DNA from: Clostridiaceae bacterium
GTDB lineage: Bacteria > Bacillota > Clostridia > Lachnospirales > Lachnospiraceae
NCBI GenBank assembly: GCA_910574345.1
Contig: CAJSZV010000036.1
Location: 1-33,795, forward strand
Direction of reading: 5' to 3'
DNA length: 33,795 nucleotides
Shown here: positions 24,099 through 30,871 of the stretch, piece by piece
Numbering within the stretch: the stretch's first letter is position 1
Layout of the letters: every line of letters starts with the position of its first letter
Position numbers and translations under genes: made by a program
Notes under the pieces: generated by a model
What the model saw: the letters and a program-made list of their open reading frames with translations, nothing else
Databases searched by the model: none
Told to the model about the DNA's origin: nothing

Positions 24099-24879
24099 TT
24101 ATCGTTTCTGCTGCCATGCGGTATCGCAGTCTTGTGCCAGGAATTTTCCTCCGCTGCACTCCAGCACCACTCCATCGATATAGGACGACATATGGGATCC
24201 CAGGAACAAAGCCACGTTGGCAACCTCCTCCGGCTCTATGTAAAGCAAAATTCTTCGCCACTCTCTTCACATCTTCCTCACTGCGCCCTGCCGCTGCCTG
24301 CATGGCCGTATTGATCGTGCCGGGAGCCACGGCATTGACGCGGATGCCAAAAGGCGCGAATTCCGCCGCTGACATACGGGTCAGCCCGTTGATTCCATAT
24401 TTGCTGGTGCAGTACGCGCTGCGGTACATGGGAGGCATAAGCCCTCCGAAGGAAGCCACATTGATAATCACGCCGCCCCCCTGCTCCTTCATCACCCGGC
24501 CTGCGGCCTGAGTCCCTACGAAATAAGAATTTAAGTTGGTTCTCATAATCTGGTTCCATTCCTCCAGTTCCAGTTCCAGAATGGATTTCACCACGGTAGT
24601 AGCCGTATTATTAATCCAGATATCAATCCTCCCAAAATCCTTCTTCACTTCATCCACAAAGCCATAGAGCCTGTCCGAGTCGCTGACATCCACACTTCTC
24701 ACATAAAGGTCAAATCCTTTTTCCTTAAACTCTGCCCTGGCCTTATCCAGCTTTGCCTGAGATCTGGAGCAGATGGCAACCTGGCAGCCTTCCTTCGCGA
24801 ATGCTTCTGCCATGGCATATCCTATTCCCTCAGAACCGCCGGTAATGGCAACTACCTTCCCCGTTAATTTTAAATCCAT
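24099..24879 (-). pseudogene. SDR gene with frameshift near 24236
   Basis: The N-terminal ~215 residues are a good SDR: TGGSEGIG (13-20), INNTA, and YCTSK active site. Near 24236-24244 the frame shifts by one base: AKNFALH continues, in another frame, as IEPEEVANVALFLGSHM and ends DTAWQQKR at a TAA at 24099-24101, 18 bases before the permease start. The family normally reads ...RIGEPEEVA... here, so an eight-base deletion between two AGA triplets would explain the change. Without correction the first frame runs on to 24022, into the permease gene. It is either a real recent mutation or a sequencing error. If intact it would be an alcohol/ketone oxidoreductase. Confidence 0.85.
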
Positions 24880-24893
24880 AACTCGCCCTCCTT

Positions 24894-25712
24894 TTATTTT
24901 TTAATATCCAGCTCCAGACACGGCCCCACGATTGCTCCAAAAGCGGCCCCCAGGGTCAGCTGATCCGTGTTGAGAACCACAGCAGAACATCCATCTTCAA
25001 TTACCTTTTGTACATCTGCTGCCGTCTGGCCGTTTGGCCCTGCGGACGGACATGCCATAAAGCCGATATTCCTTTTTCTGCACCCTTCTAATACCTTTAA
25101 ATACCCTTCATTTACCTCTGAAGTAAAGGTTCCGTCTTCATTTAAGGAACCGCAGGCCTGACCATAATCTGCTTTTCCGAACATCACCATATCCCTTCCC
25201 GGCAAAAGCTCATCCAGGATCTCATCCAGATTCTCGATTGCCTCCGGATCCTCGATCATAGGCACAAACACCAGATCCTCCACATGCTTTAAATACTTCA
25301 TCCAGTTTTTCGCCTCAAAGCCGTCTGCGTGATTCGACCGGCAGCAGCTGGCATTTCCATTTGGCGGGTACCTGAGAGCTCCCTGAGCCGCTTTACACTC
25401 TGCCCCGTTTTTAATATGGGGAACCAAAATTCCCCGGGCACCCATCTCCATATAATTTCTCATCAAATACGGAATCATTTCCGGTACCCGGACAAAAGGA
25501 ACCACCCGGTTTAACTCCGCTGCCAAAATCAGTTTTTCTGTTGTCTCTCTCTCCATGGCTGTGTGTTCATTATCAATCACCACAAAGTCAAATCCAACCG
25601 TACCGGCAATATCCAGCACAGCCGTATCCCTCAGATAGTTGAAAAAACCCACCGGCGCTTTTCCCCTGTTTACCTTTTCCAGAAAAGGATTTTTCTCAAA
25701 TAAATCGCGCAT
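24894..25712 (-). CDS. HpcH/HpaI-family aldolase
   Basis: 272 residues; AGGAG lies four bases before the ATG. Family motifs: FDFVVIDNEH with His50, FVRVPE, the metal ligands Glu154 in MIEDPEA and Asp182 in GKADYGQ, and a C-terminal helix. Class II pyruvate aldolases of this family (HpaI, GarL) cleave 4-hydroxy-2-oxo acids to pyruvate and an aldehyde. Some relatives act on CoA thioesters (citrate lyase beta, malyl-CoA lyase). In this cluster it is the likely C-C bond cleavage step, releasing central metabolites. It lies 14 bases downstream of the PPC-domain gene and 15 upstream of the frameshifted SDR. Confidence 0.88.
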   Translation of the reverse strand: MRDLFEKNPFLEKVNRGKAPVGFFNYLRDTAVLDIAGTVGFDFVVIDNEHTAMERETTEKLILAAELNRVVPFVRVPEMIPYLMRNYMEMGARGILVPHIKNGAECKAAQGALRYPPNGNASCCRSNHADGFEAKNWMKYLKHVEDLVFVPMIEDPEAIENLDEILDELLPGRDMVMFGKADYGQACGSLNEDGTFTSEVNEGYLKVLEGCRKRNIGFMACPSAGPNGQTAADVQKVIEDGCSAVVLNTDQLTLGAAFGAIVGPCLELDIKK

Positions 25713-25725
25713 GGTCTCCTCCCTA

Positions 25726-26328
25726 CTACTTTTCCTCTGTCTTTACCAGATTCTGATAAAACCCAATCTTATGATCTATGGTTGCCTGCAGTTCCACGCC
25801 GCTGATTTTCGCGATAATCACCGTAAAATGAGACGGCTTTGTGGGATCTCCGGATGCAACCTTCGTTCCAGGCATCAGATGGCCGCATACGGTATAATCC
25901 GCATTGCTGGCCACGCAATGGGCATGAATATAAGGAGTCCCGGGGCCGTACTCGCAGCCTACCATGGGCCACTTATCGGCAGGACCTTCCCACAGCCCGG
26001 GAACTGTTGGAAACATCCGTTCCACTACCCCATCCGGTGTATCTCCCTGGGCAAGATTGCATACCGTGGAGCCGATGGTTCCCTGAAGGCTGATCTCACA
26101 CTTTCCATGCATGGTTCCAATGGAAACATTGGTAGGACAGAGCTTGGGATTGATGGGAAAATGCTGGTAGGTAAAATCCACCGCACTGCCGCTGCCGTCT
26201 AAGATAATTCCTGTCTTAATCTCTTTTTCCCTGCAAATATCATATAAAGCTTTCAGGATGTCCTCGCCTGGTTCAAACCTGGCAAAAATCACTTCTTCAA
26301 TTTTTCCGCTTTCGATTAACCGTGCCAT
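25726..26328 (-). CDS. PPC/DUF296-domain protein
   Basis: 200 residues, slightly longer than the usual 120-150-residue PPC (DUF296) domain. FARFEPGEDILKALYDICREK and the trimer-core GIILDGSGSAVDF are the family's landmarks, followed by YIHAHCVASNADYTVCGHLMPG with two conserved His. In plants the domain accompanies AT-hooks; the bacterial stand-alone proteins are of unknown function and are often found in catabolic clusters, perhaps as enzymes using the metal-like His pair. There is no AT-hook here. It is 12 bases downstream of the CoA-transferase. Enzyme or regulator remains open. Confidence 0.82.
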   Translation of the reverse strand: MARLIESGKIEEVIFARFEPGEDILKALYDICREKEIKTGIILDGSGSAVDFTYQHFPINPKLCPTNVSIGTMHGKCEISLQGTIGSTVCNLAQGDTPDGVVERMFPTVPGLWEGPADKWPMVGCEYGPGTPYIHAHCVASNADYTVCGHLMPGTKVASGDPTKPSHFTVIIAKISGVELQATIDHKIGFYQNLVKTEEK

Positions 26329-26340
26329 GCCGTATTCTCC

Positions 26341-27567
26341 TTATTTCGATTTCGAATAGATTGCCTTCTGGGCCTCTGCCACTTTTTCCATAACCGGATC
26401 AAACATCTGATGAAGGGTTTCTTCATCCGTCACCTCACTGAGCACTTCAAAGGTATTTTCACCCAGCTCCGCCGCGGAATACTCGGTTTCCCGCTCCAGC
26501 CCGCTCATCAGAATCGGGTTCCCCGGCACCTGAAAGGTCACGCCATTGGCGTATGTGGCATTCACGATGGTCTTCCGGTAGGCGACCTGAGGATGATTGG
26601 CAACCGCTTCAAAGTCATTGATTTTTCCGTATACGCATTTGCCCTTGAACAGCATATCCGCCACTTCTTCGCTGGTATACTGGGCAAATACCCGGTTCAC
26701 CTCCGCGTCAATCGCTTTATAATCGGCAGCCCTCTGGGTCATGGTAGCCCATCCTTCATTAGCAAACCACTGAGGCTGGTTCAATGCCTCGCAGAAGGTC
26801 TTCCACTGGGCGTCCGTACCTACGGTAATCATCAAAGATTTTCCGTCTTTGCACTGATAAGCGCCGATGGGCGCGCTGGAAGCGTAGCTGTTCCCCATAG
26901 GCCTGGGCACCTTTCCCGTCTTTAAATAAGAACTGAACTGATTCTCCAGGCAGAAGATCAGGGAATCCATCATGGAAACATCCACCCTGCGGCCATGCCC
27001 CGTCTTCTGGGCCTCCAGAATCCCCATGAGGGTGCCGATGCATGCCATCAACCCGCCGGAATAATCCGCGATGGAGCCGCCGCTTTTTACCGGTTCTCCG
27101 CCCTCCGGGCCGGTAATGCTCATCATGCCGGATTCCGCCTGTACCGTCTGATCAAAGGCGGCGTGGCCTGCATAGGGGCCGTTCTGTCCATAGCCTGAGA
27201 TGGAGGTAAATACAATCTTAGGATTGATCTCTTTCAGCACATCGTAATTAATCCCGAATTTCTCCATGGTACCCGGTTTGTAGTTCTCGATCACCGCATC
27301 CGCCGTCTTTACCAACTCCAGGAAGAGTTTTTTATGAGCCTCGTCCTTCATATTCAGGACAATGCTCTTTTTTCCCCTGTTTCTTGTGGCGAAATGGCTG
27401 CTTACATCCCGGTCAATAATATTGCCATAGCGGGTATTATCTCCTATGGGCGGATTTTCGATCTTAATCACCTCCGCGCCAAAGTCAGATAATAACAAGG
27501 TACACATAGGGCCAGACATAAACTGGCTGAAATCCAGGATCCGGAAGCCTTCCAATGGTTTGCTCAT
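26341..27567 (-). CDS. CaiB/BaiF family CoA-transferase (complete)
   Basis: The start at 27567 has AAGGAG upstream, giving 408 residues; the longer frame to 27636 lacks a ribosome site and would begin inside the sigma-54 promoter. Class III CoA-transferase motifs: LDFSQFMSGPMCTLLLSDFG, RNRGKKSIVLNMK, the catalytic Asp139 in HAAFDQ, and TGPEGGEPVKSGG. These enzymes move CoA between carboxylic acids through an aspartyl-CoA anhydride, activating the substrate without ATP. A dedicated -24/-12 promoter at 27621-27636 lies 54 bases upstream. The gene upstream is a shorter paralogue, so the two may form an interlocked heterodimer (inference). Confidence 0.93.
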   Translation of the reverse strand: MSKPLEGFRILDFSQFMSGPMCTLLLSDFGAEVIKIENPPIGDNTRYGNIIDRDVSSHFATRNRGKKSIVLNMKDEAHKKLFLELVKTADAVIENYKPGTMEKFGINYDVLKEINPKIVFTSISGYGQNGPYAGHAAFDQTVQAESGMMSITGPEGGEPVKSGGSIADYSGGLMACIGTLMGILEAQKTGHGRRVDVSMMDSLIFCLENQFSSYLKTGKVPRPMGNSYASSAPIGAYQCKDGKSLMITVGTDAQWKTFCEALNQPQWFANEGWATMTQRAADYKAIDAEVNRVFAQYTSEEVADMLFKGKCVYGKINDFEAVANHPQVAYRKTIVNATYANGVTFQVPGNPILMSGLERETEYSAAELGENTFEVLSEVTDEETLHQMFDPVMEKVAEAQKAIYSKSK

Positions 27568-27620
27568 GTTTTCTCTCCTTTTCTTTAATTTGTGTTTTTT
27601 ATTTCTGTTCTTTATAAAGT

Positions 27621-27636
27621 GCAACTTGCATGCCAA
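27621..27636 (-). promoter_or_regulatory. Sigma-54 (-24/-12) promoter, internal
   Basis: Minus strand TTGGCATGCAAGTTGC: GG and GC with exactly ten bases between, close to the consensus TGGCAC-N5-TTGC. It precedes the intact CaiB-type gene by 54 bases. TGTGC/TGTCA half-sites at 27651-27730, inside the 3' end of the previous gene, are upstream of it and suit an activator. Confidence 0.85.
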
Positions 27637-27644
27637 AAATTTCC

Positions 27645-28760
27645 CTATGACTTTGTGTCAAATATCCGATTCATGTCACATTCCTGACACAATTTTGTGT
27701 CACTTATTTTTGTGCCGGCAGATTTGTGCCCATTGATCATCAGTGGATTGGAGGGCACGGTCATTTTTGTCCCGTCAGGAACAGAGATTTCCATAAACAT
27801 CTGCCGTTCTTTTGCCTGAGGATGGTTTACCACATCCTCAAAATTATTAATCTTCCCGTAAATGCAGCTTTTCGTCTGGAGCAGCTCCATCAGCTCGTCA
27901 CAATCGTGCTCCATAAACGCGGCGGTAACCTCCTCCCCCAGCTGGGCATAATGCCTCAGGCGGCCGTTCAGATCCCGATAATCCGGGTTGTCAAGCCATT
28001 CCGGATGTCCCAGGACATTGGCAAAGTTCTCCCATTGGGCCTGGGTGGCAACGGATATCATCAGCTTCCTGCCGTCCCGGCAGGGATAATCCCCCACCGG
28101 AGCCGAAAGGGCATAATGGTTTCCAATGCGTCTTGGAATTTTCCCGGATTTCAGATAAACGCTGTACTGATTCTCCAGCCCATATAAAAGGGAATCCATC
28201 ATGGATATATCTATTTTTCTCCCCTGCCCGGTACGGGCTGCATCAATTAACGCCATCAATGTGGCAATACAGGCATTGGCTCCTCCGGCGAAAGCCGCGA
28301 AATCGCTTCCGCTGCGGACCGGTTCTCCCCCTTCCGGCCCGGTAACCGACATAAATCCGGACTCAGCCTGAATCACTCCGTCATCATACCCATGCCTCTG
28401 CGCATATGGCCCTTTTTGGCCAAATCCCGTCACGGAAGTATATACCAGTCTGGGATTTTGGCTGCATAGTGTGTCAACAGTCAGATTCCACTGTGACATC
28501 TGTAAATCAGGCACAGATGTCACAATTCCATCGATTTTCGGCAATGAATCTTTCAGCCATTTCCTGTCTTCCGGCATATCCGGACGGAACAAAAGCCTGA
28601 TTTTTCCTCTGTCACAAATCCGAAAGCTTTTATTACTATCCGGGAACTCCAGACGGAGTACTTTTGCGCCATAGTCAGAAAGCAAAAGCGCCGCTATCCC
28701 CTCTGCTCCCGAAGTTCCCATTTCCACGATTGTGATTCCCTCTAATGGTTTTGGATTCAT
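27645..28760 (-). CDS. CaiB/BaiF family CoA-transferase, short paralogue
   Basis: 371 residues; AGAGG is seven bases before the ATG. It aligns along its length with the next gene: VYTSVTGFGQKGPYAQRHGYDDG keeps the catalytic Asp (127), and TGPEGGEPVRSG is retained. But the CoA-contact region is shortened and altered (RICDRGKIRLLFR instead of RNRGKKSIVLNMK), and the N-terminal active-site segment is weak (MGTSGAEGIAALLLSDYG). The last ~25 residues beyond the alignment are encoded by the activator-site region of the internal promoter. It may be a non-catalytic or specialised partner of the complete enzyme. Twelve bases separate it from the dehydrogenase upstream. Confidence 0.88.
   Translation of the reverse strand: MNPKPLEGITIVEMGTSGAEGIAALLLSDYGAKVLRLEFPDSNKSFRICDRGKIRLLFRPDMPEDRKWLKDSLPKIDGIVTSVPDLQMSQWNLTVDTLCSQNPRLVYTSVTGFGQKGPYAQRHGYDDGVIQAESGFMSVTGPEGGEPVRSGSDFAAFAGGANACIATLMALIDAARTGQGRKIDISMMDSLLYGLENQYSVYLKSGKIPRRIGNHYALSAPVGDYPCRDGRKLMISVATQAQWENFANVLGHPEWLDNPDYRDLNGRLRHYAQLGEEVTAAFMEHDCDELMELLQTKSCIYGKINNFEDVVNHPQAKERQMFMEISVPDGTKMTVPSNPLMINGHKSAGTKISDTKLCQECDMNRIFDTKS
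27651..27730. promoter_or_regulatory. Putative activator sites for internal sigma-54 promoter
   Basis: TGACACAA-TT-TTGTGTCA is a dyad at 27685-27702. TTTGTGCC occurs at 27709-27716 and 27723-27730, and related TTTGTGTCA at 27652-27660. They match the GGCACAAA half-sites near the activator gene and lie 15-95 bases upstream of the -24 box. The region is also the 3' coding end of the short CoA-transferase gene. Confidence 0.55.
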
Positions 28761-28771
28761 GTCATATCCTC

Positions 28772-29752
28772 TTATTCTTCTGTGTCAATCCCGCAAAGCG
28801 CCACTTTCGCCCAGCGCTCATACAGTTTCTGAACCTGGATACAATCCGCATCCTCCCCTTCCTCAGCCTTGGGGATTGCCAGAATCTGCGCAGTCAGGTT
28901 ACCGAACAGAGAGGGGATTCCCATATCCTTGCTGGCCGAATTGAAAAGCCCCACATCCTTGCTCATGAGTCCCAGAGAGAAGTTCCAGTTTTTCCCCGGA
29001 AATACGATATTGGGGAACTTCATGGTGGCCGCATGGTTTGTGCCTCCGCTGGAACCGATCACCTGTACCGCCATATGGGGATCAATCCCGGCTCTGGCAC
29101 AGACAGCCACCGCCTCTGTGGTAGCCGCGGCACAGCAGGCGGACAAAAAGTTATTGGCACATTTGATCATGTCTCCGGATCCGCTGGGTCCCATATAGGT
29201 GACCTTATCCGGATTTCCCATAACATCCAGCACCGGCTTCATGGCCTGAAACGTTGTCTCTTTGCCGCCGCACATGATGGTAAGGGTCTGAGCCGCCGCT
29301 CCGCTTGTGCCGCCGCTGACCGGAGCGTCCAGAAGTTCAATTCCCTTCTTCTCCAGGATAGCTGCCAGCTTTTTCGTGCTTACCGCGTCGGCAGATGTCA
29401 TATCAATGATTACAGTACCCGGCTTACATACCTCCATAACCCCGTCTTTTCCCAACACCACATCTTCTACCTGCTGGGATTTGGGAAGAGAAAATACCAG
29501 GATATCGCTGTTTTCTAAAAGCTCTCTCTGAGAGCCGCAGGCGATTCCCCCATTGGCAAGCATCCAGTCAATGGCCTCTGTTTTCGCCTTTTCATCCGGC
29601 ACCAGCCCGGAAAATCCATGTCTCTGGGCGCTTTCTCTCCGGTAAGTAGGAAGGTTTACGCTGTAACCACTCTTTACCAGTCCATGGCAGATGGGGAAAC
29701 CGATGGCGCCCCATCCTAAAAATCCAAACCTTTTTTCCTTTAAATCACTCAT
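28772..29752 (-). CDS. 3-hydroxyisobutyrate-dehydrogenase-family oxidoreductase
   Basis: 326 residues. The Rossmann motif reads GWGAIG (13-18), a regular GxGxxG. The substrate site DAPVSGGTSGA is at 142-152, and the catalytic Lys197 is in GDMIKCANNF. These three motifs define the beta-hydroxyacid dehydrogenase family (3-hydroxyisobutyrate, tartronate-semialdehyde, 6-phosphogluconate types), which oxidise a beta-hydroxy acid with NAD(P). An insertion in residues 37-60 is longer than usual. It lies between the DUF6282 gene (37 bases) and the short CoA-transferase gene (11 bases). The true substrate is unknown. Confidence 0.9.
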   Translation of the reverse strand: MSDLKEKRFGFLGWGAIGFPICHGLVKSGYSVNLPTYRRESAQRHGFSGLVPDEKAKTEAIDWMLANGGIACGSQRELLENSDILVFSLPKSQQVEDVVLGKDGVMEVCKPGTVIIDMTSADAVSTKKLAAILEKKGIELLDAPVSGGTSGAAAQTLTIMCGGKETTFQAMKPVLDVMGNPDKVTYMGPSGSGDMIKCANNFLSACCAAATTEAVAVCARAGIDPHMAVQVIGSSGGTNHAATMKFPNIVFPGKNWNFSLGLMSKDVGLFNSASKDMGIPSLFGNLTAQILAIPKAEEGEDADCIQVQKLYERWAKVALCGIDTEE

Positions 29753-29789
29753 TTTTTCGCTCTCCTTTTTTATTATTTTTAGATCCTGC

Positions 29790-30680
29790 TCATTCTTGGA
29801 TATCCAGCAGTGTGGCAGGATTTTTCTTGCACATCAACTCCACTTCTTCTGGCGCGCACCCAAATTGGATCATCATCGCGATGAAATGGCGCATCCCGTC
29901 AGCCGGCGACATATCCCACACCTGTGCCAGATCCGTTCCCATAAGGCTTCTCTCTGCCCCTACCAGCTTAACGCAGTCCACATAATCGCTGGGATCCATG
30001 CTTCCCAGGCGGGGCATCAGCGTCCCATACACATGCTCAATATAAATACCCTTGGCTGCCAGTTCCTTGATTTCCTCCAGGGTAAACCGGCTTAATTCCG
30101 CCAGAGGATGGGTTGCCACCATCTTTGTGATCCCCAGTTCAATGGTCGCGTCAAACATTTTTGTACTTTCCTCATAGGACATATGGCCAGAGCAGACAAC
30201 CATGCGGTACTGCTTTGCTACCTTTAAAATGTCATAGACTTCCGGCTTCAGATTTTTATGGTCATCCAGAATGGAGATTCCGCCCTCTCTTCCGAGATAA
30301 GTCCGGCAATGCTTCGCATCCATGGCCGGAAACCACAGGACTTTACACCCGATTTTTGCCATAGCTTCAATGGTTTCCGCCGCATGGGCCAGGCCTCCCG
30401 TTGTGGTATAGCCAATCACCACGCTGCCGAACACGCGCAGTTCAGGCGTCAGATTCCTTTCAATCAGAAAAGCATCCGAAGCGGTATTATAGGAAAAGCT
30501 TTTTAAGACGATTCCCTTCATTCCCGCGTTTCGGGCCATGCAGGCAACCTTCACACTGTCGAGAGGACGCTCCGCCAGGGGATCCGGTCCCGGATGGATA
30601 TGCATATCGATACTTCCCTTCCAGATATCATCGATAATCCGTCCGTCAATCCGTCCAAGAGGTTTGTTGCGTACTGCCAT
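29790..30680 (-). CDS. DUF6282 / amidohydrolase-like protein
   Basis: 296 residues; first gene after the main sigma-54 promoter. IDMHIHPGPDP with His27 and His29 is the beta-strand-1 metal motif of the amidohydrolase superfamily. SGHMSYEES and MVATHPLAE give further His ligands, and LMGTDLAQ the terminal Asp. This matches DUF6282, a TIM-barrel branch without assigned function. It probably hydrolyses a C-N or C-O bond or decarboxylates in a metal-dependent way. Its position as first gene of the cluster suggests an early step. AGGAGG is upstream of the ATG. No signal peptide. Confidence 0.85.
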   Translation of the reverse strand: MAVRNKPLGRIDGRIIDDIWKGSIDMHIHPGPDPLAERPLDSVKVACMARNAGMKGIVLKSFSYNTASDAFLIERNLTPELRVFGSVVIGYTTTGGLAHAAETIEAMAKIGCKVLWFPAMDAKHCRTYLGREGGISILDDHKNLKPEVYDILKVAKQYRMVVCSGHMSYEESTKMFDATIELGITKMVATHPLAELSRFTLEEIKELAAKGIYIEHVYGTLMPRLGSMDPSDYVDCVKLVGAERSLMGTDLAQVWDMSPADGMRHFIAMMIQFGCAPEEVELMCKKNPATLLDIQE

Positions 30681-30720
30681 AATCGTTTTCCTCCTTTTCG
30701 ATGTTCTACTATATTAAACA

Positions 30721-30736
30721 GCAAGTTCCATGCCAA
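30721..30736 (-). promoter_or_regulatory. Sigma-54 (-24/-12) promoter of catabolic cluster
   Basis: Minus strand TTGGCATGGAACTTGC: the invariant GG and GC are ten bases apart, as required. It lies 41 bases before the DUF6282 start and shares the first eight bases (TTGGCATG) with the internal promoter at 27621-27636. It predicts RpoN-dependent transcription of the cluster. Confidence 0.88.
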
Positions 30737-30784
30737 AAATTTTCATGTAAAAGGCATGGATTTTTTGTAAAACCGTGAAAATTT

Positions 30785-30848
30785 TGGCACACAAGCTTCC
30801 ATTTGGCACAGTTTTGTGCTATACTACAGGCACAAAATTGGCACAAAA
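30785..30848. promoter_or_regulatory. Array of activator half-sites (GGCACA)
   Basis: GGCACA occurs at 30786, 30805, 30829 and 30840 on the + strand and its complement TGTGC at 30815. TTTTGTGC (30812-30819) and GCACAAAA (30830-30837) form an exact dyad with a 10-base gap; GCACA-N4-TGTGC is another at 30806-30819. The two last copies are 11 bases apart, one helical turn. They lie 50-110 bases upstream of the -24 box and just before the activator gene, fitting both activation of the cluster and autoregulation. Confidence 0.72.
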
Positions 30849-30871
30849 CACAGAACCCACAGGAGGATCCC

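Noticed and set aside
17300-30680. Identification of the cluster as a bile-acid 7-dehydroxylation (bai) operon
   Set aside because: The BaiCD-like, CaiB/BaiF-like and SDR genes are suggestive, but there is no baiB ligase, no BaiE-type dehydratase and no BaiG transporter, while aldolase, PPC, DUF6282 and GntP genes do not belong to it.
30803-30822. TTGGCACA...TGTGC as a sigma-54 promoter for the activator gene
   Set aside because: The GG-to-GC spacing is one base too long; the sequence fits better as part of the activator-site array.
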